Shown here: positions 56,209 to 64,000 of the stretch, piece after piece
Layout of the letters: every line of letters begins with the position of its first letter
How positions within the stretch are numbered: the first letter of the stretch is position 1
Assembly (NCBI GenBank): GCA_033032865.1
Contig: JAWHQI010000004.1
Span: 21,992,001 to 22,056,000, forward strand
Source: Dactylorhiza incarnata
Lineage: Eukaryota > Streptophyta > Magnoliopsida > Asparagales > Orchidaceae
Length of the DNA stretch: 64,000 nt
Direction of reading: 5' to 3'
Translations under genes and position numbers: made by a program
Notes under the pieces: generated by a model
What the model saw: the letters and a program-made list of their open reading frames with translations, nothing else
Databases searched by the model: none
Told to the model about the DNA's origin: nothing

Positions 56209-57408
56209 GTGGAGCCTTCGAGAAGCAGTGCTACTGCTCCGAGCCTCATGAATATGGGCATGTCCCCGGCTGATTTCTGTCGCATGCTAGCGGAAGCAAT
56301 GATAGCGGCTCAAGCTGCGGCGATGCCACGGGTTCCGATGCCTATGGTGCAAGTTACGACTCCTGTTACTCCGGCGGCTACACCAGATACACCGGAGGTT
56401 GGAGTGAGGCAAGCAGAGCCTTTAGCGGAGAGAGCTTATGTGATGGGCGATCGATTTATGAAGTACTTCTTGAGTTTCCATCCTCCGACATTCAATGGAG
56501 TTGGCACTCCAACGGATGCCGAAGATTGGCTTTCGAGGATCCAGGAACTTTTGAAGGCAGCAGAGACCCCAGCGGAGAGGCCGGCCCACTTCGCGAGCTT
56601 CATGTTAGAGGGAGATGCGAAGCTGTGGTGGGTGAATCACATCGGTCGCCATTTTCTTGGGCGCGTTCCGTCCATGGAGGAGTTCGGGAATGCCTTCCTC
56701 AAGCGTTACATTCCGTCTTCGACGAGGTTAGCACTGGAGCAGCAGTTCTTGCATTTGGTGCAGCGTGAAAAGACAGTGGACGAGTATCTGCAGGAGTTCA
56801 CTCGGTTGGGTCGTTATGCGGGAACGACTATGGCAGACGATGAAGAGAGGGACAATCTCTTCTATCAAGGTCTAAGAGAGAATTTAAGGCAGCCATTGAT
56901 AGCCTTAAAGAACGCAGGATTTAATGAGTTGGTCGAAGCCGCTCGCACATTATAAAGCGACCTGCAGCGAACCCAGTGGAGAAAGGGTTTTGCGGCAAAA
57001 CAGGGAGAAGGAAAGCCTTCTCAGTCTCAGTGGAAGTCCGAGGGAAACTAATGGAAGAAGAAGCCCCGTCCTAGTAGGCCTGGGGAGAGAAGTGGCGCAC
57101 CTTCGGGAGATTTTCGCTCCAAAGGTCCGTTTACTTGTTTTAAGCGTGGCAAGGTGGGTCACATAAGTCGGTTTTGTACCGATGGTGGAGCTGAGCCAGA
57201 GATGAGGCAGGAACAATCGGTGCATTCCGGCCCTAGTGTTGTGGAGAAAGGGAAGGCGGCAGAGTCTAGTGCCTCGCGGTTCCCTCCGGTGCAGCCTAGA
57301 GCATATAATATTGGGCAGCAGGAAGCGATTCGTCAACCTGACGTGGTGACAGGTATGAAAAGTTCAAGTTTTCATTCGTTACGGTAATGTAGTTTGCGAC
57401 CTTTTATG
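56209..57408 (+). pseudogene. Gypsy-B gag
   Basis: The open frame begins with GTG at 56209. The first in-frame ATG lies 13 codons further on, and the true start may have been lost by a frameshift, because ATGs at 56174 and 56186 are in another frame. The gag core has FHPPTFNGVGTPTDAEDWL near 56480, ARFGEF-like sequence near 56690 (MEEFGNAFLKRYIP), and YLQEFTRLGRYAG, FYQGLREN. Stops occur at 56953-56955 and near 57049 in the same frame. The zinc knuckle near 57139 reads CFKRGKVGHISRFC, with Arg for the second cysteine. A frameshift near 57360 precedes protease. Confidence 0.88.
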
Positions 57409-57409
57409 T

Positions 57410-60400
57410 TTGTTATGCACATGGTTAGGTTTCGTGCTAGTTTCGTGCTACCCCTCTCGAGTGTTGTTCGACACAGGAGCATCACACTCTTTTCTCGCAG
57501 AAAGCTTTATCCGGAGGATTGGAGCTGAGTCCGTCGAGGCAGAGGTGGAGCTGAGCGTGCGCATGCCGAATGGGTCTTTCATGACCACCGTGAGGAAAGG
57601 ACGCATTGTGTTGCAATTTTGCGATGGTGATTTCGAGCTGGTAGCAGCGATTCGGCCACTAGCCGAATTTAATGTTATCTTAGGGATGGAATGGCTTGCA
57701 GAGCAGCGAGCTAGTATCTACTGCCAGTTGAAGGTGGTAACCCTGAGAGACAAGGGTGGAGCAGAGGTCAAGTTTGAAGCCTATGCGGAGTGGCTTGCTC
57801 ACTGATTTCCGCCATGCAAGTGAGGCGTGCGGTAAACCAAGGAGGCGAGGCATTCATAGCCTTGTTGGAGACTCACTCCACAAGGTTGTCTATTGGATAT
57901 GTTCCGGTGGTGGAAGAGTTTGAGGATGTATTCCCCGAGGAGCTTCTGGGAGCACCTCCTCAGCGTGAAATTGATTTTTCGATAGAGTTGGTGCCGGGTG
58001 CGAGGCCGGTGTCGCGTCCTCCATTTAGGATGGCACCGAAGGAACTGGCTGAGTTTAAGGTTCAGTTGCAAGAATTGTTAGAGCAAGGGTACATTAGGCC
58101 CAGCTCTTCACCGTGGAGCGCGATGGTATTGTTCGTAAAGAAAAAGGACGGAAGTATGCAGTTGTGCATTGACTACCGTGAGCTAAATAAGTGGACCGTC
58201 AAGAATAAATATCCGATTCCCCGAATCGATGATTTGTTCGACCAGTTAGTGGGTTCGGTGGTGTACTCTAAGTTGGACATGAAGTCGGGGTACTACCAGT
58301 TGAAAATTAGAGAAGAGGACATTGCCAAGACAGCGTTTGGGAATCGGTATGGCCACTATGAGTTTTCGGTGATGCCGTTCGGACTGACGAACGCGCCATA
58401 TGTGTTCATGGATTTGATGAACAAAGTTTTTCAACCATTCTTGAATTCGTTTGTGGTGGTGTTCATAGATGATATTTTGGTATATTCGAAATCGGAAGCG
58501 GAGCATGAGTCTCATTTGAGGTTAGTATTGCAGACTTTAAGGGAGAACCAGCTTTATGCTAAGTTCTCGAAGTGCGAGTTTTGGATCGAGAAGGTGGCAT
58601 TTTTGGGTTACATGATCAGTGGAGATGGCGTGGCGGTAGATCCGACGAAGATTGAAGCCATTAGAGATTGGCCTGTTTTGAGAACCGTGGCGGAAGTCCG
58701 GAGTTTCCTTGGACTAGCCGGTTATTACAGAATGTTCATGGAGAACTTCTCGTGGGTGGCATTGCCCCTCACCACTCTTACTCGCAAGGACCAAAAGTTC
58801 GTGTGGACCCCGGAGTGTGCCCGTGCGTTTGAGAATTTGAAGGAAAGGTTGATGTCTGCTCCGATCCTTAGTCTTCCTAATGGGACGGAAGGATTTCAGA
58901 TTTTCAATGACGCATCAGGTTGTGGTTTGGGTTGCGTGCTGGTGCAGCACGACAATGTGATATCTTATGGGTCAAGGCAGTTAAAGACTCATGAGAGGAA
59001 TTACCCCGTCCATGATCTGGAGTTGGCGGCGGTAATCTTTGCGTTAAAATTGTGGCGGCACTACGTATATAGTGCAAAGGTGGAGATCTTCACGGATCAC
59101 AAAAGTCTGAGTTATCTCCTAGACCAAAAGGATCTGAATATGTGGCAGCGTAGGTGCGTCGAGTTCCTTGGGGACTATGACGTGGACATTCAGTATACGC
59201 CATGCAAAGCCAACGTGGTGGCGGATGCCTTGAGTATGAAGTACTCCGGGCAAGGTAATTGGATTGAGGCGCATGACGAGCATTTGGTACGAGACTTGGA
59301 GTCTCTTGACATTGCTTGTGTGGCTAGAGGTGAGTCTAGCGTGGCCCGGTTGAACTGGATTGAAATGCAGTGTGATTTAAAGGATCGAATCCGAGAGGTG
59401 ACTAGTGCAGACAAAGAGTGCCAACGGTTGGCGTTGGAAGCTCAGCAAAGCGAAGACAGTGCTTTGGAGATGGTCGGTGGGGTGTTGAAGAGAGATGGAA
59501 GGGTTTATGTTCAGCGCTTTGGCATGCTCCGCGAGGAGTTGATGTTTGAGGCTCACTTTACGAAGTACTCCATTCATACAGGTAGTACAAAGATGTACTC
59601 GGACATGAAGAAATCGTTTTGGTGGCCTGGGATGAAGCGGGATGTAGCTGAGTATGTAAGCCGGTGTCAGACTTGTGCTTTAGTGAAGGCTGAGTGCCAA
59701 AGGCCCGGTGGGTTCTTGAAGCCTCTTCCTATCCCCGAATGGAAATTCGACGATATCTCCATGGATTTTGTGCATGGTTTGCCTCGATCGCAGCAGGGTA
59801 ACGATGCGATTTGGGTGATAGTGGATCGCCTGACCAAGGTGGCTCACTTCATTCCGAATCAGAAGGGCGATGGCGTGGAGAAGCTCGTGGAGCTTTATGT
59901 TCGAAATATTGTGCGGTTGCACGGGATTCCTAAGAGCATTGTTAGTGATCACGATGGGCGGTTCACGTCGAAGGACTGGAGGTTAGTGCAAAAAAGTTTA
60001 GGCACCAAGCTCAAGTTTAGTACTGCGTTTCATCCACAGACCGATGGTCAGACAGAGCGAACGAACAGTACTTTGGAGGATATGTTGAGGATGTGTGCTC
60101 TTGCCTTTGGTAGGAGTTGGGAAGACCACCTTTTCATGGTGGAGTTCTCTTATAATAATAGCTTCCAGGCGAGTATCAAGATGGCGCCATACGAAGCATT
60201 GTATGGAAGGAGGTGTCGAACGCCGATGTCTTGGGCAGAGGCGGGATACACTAAGATTTTGGGAAAGCAAGTGGTGGCAGATGCTTGCGAGATCGTGCGA
60301 ACGATTCAAGAGTGCGTGAAGGTTGCCCAGGATCGGCAAGCAAAGTATTTTAACGCGCGCCATAGAAATGTGGAGTTTGTAGTGGGCGACGTGGTCTACT

Positions 60401-60812
60401 TGAAGATCAAGCCGTTCAAGGGCGTTTCGCATGTACGGCGACTCAAGAAGTTGAGTCCGAGATATTTGGGTCCGTTTGAGGTTACGGATCGTATAGGCGA
60501 AGCAACCTATCGTTTGGCATTGTCCGCTGAGCTGAGTGGATTACATGATGTTTTCCATGTCTCTGTGCTGAGGAAAGATTTGGTAGAGCCAAGCGTCGTG
60601 GTCGAAGCGGCGGTGGTGCCGGTGATGGAGGATCTGAGGACAATTGTTCGTCCAATTTGTGTGGAGGATTCTGATGTCCGGCGGTTGCGGAACAAAGAGG
60701 TTAAGCTGGTGAAAGCGTTGGGATAATTGTGGACGAGACGAGTTCTCGTGGGAGCAAGAGCAAACAATGCGGTATAACTTTCCGGAACTGTTCGTTTCAG
60801 GTATGTGTGTTA
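57410..60812 (+). pseudogene. Gypsy-B pol (protease, RT, RNase H, integrase, chromodomain)
   Basis: Protease (57410-57805): VLFDTGASHSFLAESF and NVILGMEWLAEQRA. A frameshift at about 57790-57800 leads to 978 open codons. RT has [11 protein letters not shown] near 58165, [13 protein letters not shown] near 58265 and [11 protein letters not shown] near 58460. RNase H has [17 protein letters not shown] near 58905 and [11 protein letters not shown] near 59090. The integrase finger (H..H, CQTC) is near 59560-59680; its core has MDFVHGLP near 59765, [12 protein letters not shown] near 59945 and [12 protein letters not shown] near 60035. The chromodomain begins at KEVKLVKAL near 60700, then TAA at 60724; its remaining part (CGRDEFSWE, TMRYNFPELF) continues in another frame to about 60800, showing a one-base loss. 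All three integrase and the RT acidic residues are present. Confidence 0.92.
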
Positions 60813-60855
60813 GTTATGCTTTCGTTAACGTTTTAAAATTTTGAGGACGAAATTC

Positions 60856-60873
60856 TTTTAAGGGGGGTGGATT
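60856..60873 (+). other. Gypsy-B polypurine tract
   Basis: TTTTAAGGGGGGTGGATT immediately before the 3' LTR, following the TTTGAGGACGAAATT stretch usual at this place in chromoviruses. Confidence 0.88.
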
Positions 60874-63176
60874 TGGAACACCCCAGGCTTCACTCCAGCT
60901 AATTTTGGAGGAAGGCAGAGCCAGGCTACTAGTTGTTTCTCGAGAAGTGAAGGTTGTAGCTGCTTCTTGAGAAATAGCTAGTTCTCGAGAAGTGAAAGCA
61001 GTGAATTCGTCGAACGTAGTTCGACGAACATGCAGCGCTAGAGTTCTTGAGAAGTGAAGGAGCTAGAGTTCGTCGAATGGGGTTCGACGAACTGCTGGCG
61101 CTGGAGTGCGCTGAAGCGAGTTTGTCGAACTAAGTTCGACGAACCGCTGGCACTGGAGTGCGCCGAAGCGAGTTAATCGAACTGAGTTCGACGAACCACT
61201 GGCGCTGGAGTGTGCCGAAGCGAGTTCGTCGAACTGAGTTCGATGAACCGCTGGCGCTGGAGTTCGTCGAACCGAGTTCGATGAACCGCTGGCGCTGGAG
61301 TGCGCCGAAGCGAGTTCGTCGAATTGAGTTCGACGAACCGCTGGCGCTGGAGTCTGATCGACGAACAGTTCATGCTGAGTTCGACGAAGCGCGGGCACGG
61401 GCGTAAGCAGCGTTCATGGACGTCCGTTATGATTGAATCTTGATCCTACGGTCTAGATAAGTGCGTCCTAAGGTGTTATTTAGGGTAGAGAGTCCTCTTT
61501 CTGGCTTCAAAAAAATCCTTTGTGCTGTTGGAGGCGTAGAAGAGAGGTAGGGTTTTGGAGGAAGACGAAGGCTAGATCCGCCATTGTTGGAGCACCGGAG
61601 CTCCGTTCGCCGATCCGAGATCGGCAGCGCATAGGGGACGTCGAGGCGCTTCTTCTCCTCCATTCTTTTGCATGTTTCCCATGGCTAGGAGGAAATCTCA
61701 AAAGGTAATGACATTTCTCCTCCCGGTCTTTAGGATGCGTGCATGGCATCTATTTTTCCTCTCTTTTTTCTGCATTTTGGCACCGGATCCGTCGAGTGAG
61801 AGGGATCCGGGTCGCCTTTGTTCAAGAGGAACCATCAGGTTGATTGAGTCAGTCCCCGACATGATTTGCACTAGAAATCTGCTCCGTTAGTGGATTAGGC
61901 ATTGTGGTTGAAGCCAGATTCGCGACCGTTGGTCCGATTCGGTGATGTTGATTGACGCGCATTTTAGGGGTTTTGCTAGAAATCCGAATACAGTGAATTC
62001 GTCGTCGTGATGCCCTTGTAGGTTCGTATGTTAACGAATGTTGGTTTTCGGGCGGGGAAAATAATGTGCGTGCTATGAGGCGTGTGATGATTAGTAATGT
62101 GTGAAGGTGCAATTTGGTCTTTGTGGTCGGCTGGCTATCCCGTGAATGCCGGAATTCATGTGTGGAGAGTGTCCAGGCAAGACAAGTCCCTTCAATGTTG
62201 GCGGCAAGAACATGTGAGCTGTCTGACAAGCCCGATGACATGGTGGGCCAGGCGCTGTGGGTCACAACGTGAGTTCTTGGCCTTGGGCTACGATGCCCTT
62301 TGGGGGAATACCACGTGGTTGTGCTGTACGCAATGTTGGCGGCAAGAACATGTGAGCTGTCTGACAAGCCCAATGGCATGGTTGGCCAGGCGCGGTGGGT
62401 CACAATGTGAGTTCTTGGCCTTGGGATACGATGCCCTTTGGGTGAAATGCCGAGTACCCCATGGTTGTGTTGTTGATGTATGATGATGTGTTAGATTCAT
62501 ACGCTTTAGGGTGCCTTGGGTGAAACCAGGGTTGCATTCATATTACATTGTAGGCCCCTTTTATTACTTGCTCAACATAGAAACGTGGATGATGGTTGTG
62601 ACACTCATGCCTGTTGTTTTTGTTTCTTTTCTTTATATACATGTGCATACGAAGTGCTGACTTGCAGGGTGATGTAGTTCCCCAGGGTCCGCTAGGACGG
62701 CCGGGAGAAGGGGTGTTGTTACACCGTTTGTGGTCAGCCATAACTGACCCTCGTTTACCGCTCTTTGTGATTTGGATGCAGGCCAAGGATCGCAGGCCGG
62801 AACCATCTCGCAGGCCAAAAAGGTCTAAAGCTTCATGAATCGTTTACTTAGCTTCCCTGCCTTTCTGTACTTGTCTTTTGTTATTTTCGGCTTGAATGCC
62901 GAGGTAGCTTAGGGAAGCTAGTTTTCCCCTTCTGGGATTTCTTATGTGTGTTGAATGTTTGATGACTTGAACTCTGGTTTTGTAAGGCCTTAAGGCCGGT
63001 TTTACTCCTATGTAGTTGTGGACAATCTCTGTGTTTCTTAGTTTTATTTCCGCTGTGTTATCTGAGTTCTGAGTTGGGTAGTTATATCATCTTTTAAAAC
63101 TAAAGCTGTGGCGGTTATATGTTGTGGGTTCCCGGCCGGACCTATATTATATTGTCATTACAGGGGAGGTGTTACA
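60874..63176 (+). repeat. Gypsy-B 3' LTR
   Basis: 2303 bp starting TGGAACACCCCAGGC (the 5' copy has TGTAACACC) and ending GGAGGTGTTACA. It carries TTCTCGAGAAG palindromes, the 52-bp array (61010-61400) and the 146-bp duplication (about 62195-62480), all shared with the 5' LTR. Confidence 0.93.
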
Positions 63177-64000
63177 CAAATAAATAAGCGGGTAAGTAGT
63201 CCAATCACTCCATAATCAGGAGGCTTCAGTGTCATCTCCGTTCCTAGGAGGAAACTCTATTCTTTCCCTGTTCATAGGGGCCTTTTCTCCATTCATAGGA
63301 GTCTGTTTATCTTAGTTATAGTTTGGGGTTGGATTACATTTCTTGAGACTTCTTATTACTGTGTGCTTTGAGTTCACACTATAATTATCATGTTGTAATT
63401 GATTCAAAATATCGTCTCGCGATCGTGACTCGATCGCATGTTTCGATGCTTTTAACTCAGTTAATTTCTCGCCGTAATTGGCGAGTTCACCATTTATCTT
63501 TAATCGATTCACACGATTTTACTATATAACTAAGATGCCACGTCAAGGGCCCCCAAGTTTTTCCAAATAATTAAGTTCATTTTAGGGCGTTATTATGCTC
63601 GAAGAAATCTTATTTAGGCTCTTAAAATTATCAAAATAATGGATAAAAATTCCAAACTTAGATAGTATATGTAAAATGGCCTAAATTAGAGGCTATAATT
63701 TTTTTGGAATTTTCCAAAGTTATTTGGGCTTTTAATTCCTTTAATTAAAATTTGTAAAGGAATTTAAACATAGCAAAACCCAACCTAAAATTCTCAAACA
63801 ATTTCTGAATGTGACCCTCTGGGTGGGGAACATTTTTCATGTTGGAGGTTTTTGCCATAGAGGCCTAGTTTTGTCTCAGAAAAATCAAAAAGGGGAGGGG
63901 GGAATTGGGGTGCGGTTAAGGGATTTGATTGGGAGCTAGGGGAGCCAGACCGCACGCACTTCTACGGTCCCCACAGCAGATCTGCAGCTGCTCTATTGTG
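63177..64000 (-). repeat. Tekay-A 5' LTR, second part (runs off the window)
   Basis: Resumes after Gypsy-B with the duplicated target and is colinear with about 20403-21225 of the 3' LTR, for example CCGTTCCTAGGAGGAAACTC and the GATCGTGACTCGATCGC block. The rest, including the 158-bp array if present, lies beyond 64000. Confidence 0.9.

Larger units (their letters stand above)
47759..63176 (+). mobile_element. Gypsy-B: chromodomain Gypsy element, interrupted by Nonaut-C
   Basis: Plus-strand Ty3/Gypsy with LTRs of about 2.3 kb, TSD TAAAT (47754-47758) / CAAAT (63177-63181), PBS, gag, protease, RT, RNase H, integrase, chromodomain, PPT. Its 5' LTR carries Nonaut-C. Without that, the element is about 9.5 kb. 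Several frameshifts and stops make it inactive, but its domains are far better kept than those of Tekay-A. Confidence 0.93.
18796..64000 (-). mobile_element. Tekay-A: large decayed chromodomain Gypsy carrying nested elements
   Basis: Minus-strand Ty3/Gypsy chromovirus, interrupted by Sire-1, Copia-D and Gypsy-B. Pieces in order on the minus strand are: 5' LTR (beyond 64000-63177, then 47758-46162), PBS, gag (46073-45273, 37057-36887, 27365 and down), protease, RT, RNase H, integrase, chromodomain (to 23424), and 3' LTR (23423-18796). The left flank is GAGGC; the right flank is outside the window. The coding parts carry many stops and frameshifts, so this is an old, inactive copy. Without the three insertions the visible part would be about 12 kb. 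Confidence 0.88.

Overview
The window is nuclear DNA of a flowering plant. It is filled almost entirely by LTR retrotransposons of the Ty1/Copia and Ty3/Gypsy superfamilies, inserted one inside another. Evidence: LTR pairs with TG..CA ends and 5-bp target-site duplications (TSDs), primer-binding sites (PBS) complementary to plant initiator tRNA-Met or tRNA-Asp, polypurine tracts (PPT), and gag/protease/integrase/RT/RNase H reading frames, some with a chromodomain. I see no ordinary host gene, rRNA gene, functional tRNA gene, CRISPR array or prokaryotic feature. The species cannot be named from the sequence. Element names below are mine.

Layout, left to right. (1) 1-9846: Copia-1 (375-7108, minus strand, TSD AGACC, LTRs about 98% identical) sits inside a related, internally deleted element, Copia-H (1-374 plus 7109-9846). 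(2) 9847-16014: Gypsy-E, a 3.6-kb Tekay-like LTR (minus), and Gypsy-F, a 1.9-kb LTR of the same broad type in the opposite orientation. (3) 16015-18795: the last codons of a Copia pol, an unrecognised TATA-preceded reading frame, and the 5' LTR and broken gag of a Tat/Retand-like Gypsy (Tat-1). (4) 18796-64000 and beyond: Tekay-A, a large decayed chromodomain Gypsy (minus) with 4.6-kb LTRs, inserted in the Tat-1 gag. Its gag region received Sire-1 (27366-36886, TSD ACTTT) and Copia-D (37058-45272, TSD GACCA/GAACA). Its 5' LTR received Gypsy-B (47759-63176, plus, TSD TAAAT/CAAAT). The 5' LTR of Gypsy-B received Nonaut-C (48607-54534, plus, TSD GAAAT). That is four levels of nesting: unknown frame, Tat-1, Tekay-A, Gypsy-B, Nonaut-C.

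Coding state. Copia-1 and Copia-D each have a full-length gag-pol frame broken by one in-frame stop. Sire-1, Gypsy-B and Tekay-A are increasingly damaged. Nonaut-C has no pol genes but carries a repeat-containing reading frame of unknown function.

Most unusual observations: (a) Copia-D carries, between its 5' LTR and PBS, what looks like the 5' half of initiator tRNA-Met, and its U5 carries a 12-nt block complementary to the D-arm of that tRNA; (b) Nonaut-C has a three-fold repeated, Asn/Ser-rich reading frame and a 78-bp internal duplication; (c) the LTRs of Tekay-A hold a 158-bp tandem array, a 54-bp array and a terminal fold-back; (d) several unrelated LTR families carry CpG-rich, palindrome-like TTCGTCGAA/TTCGACGAA motifs. 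Comparisons with tRNA and element families rest on remembered family knowledge and reading by eye, without database search.
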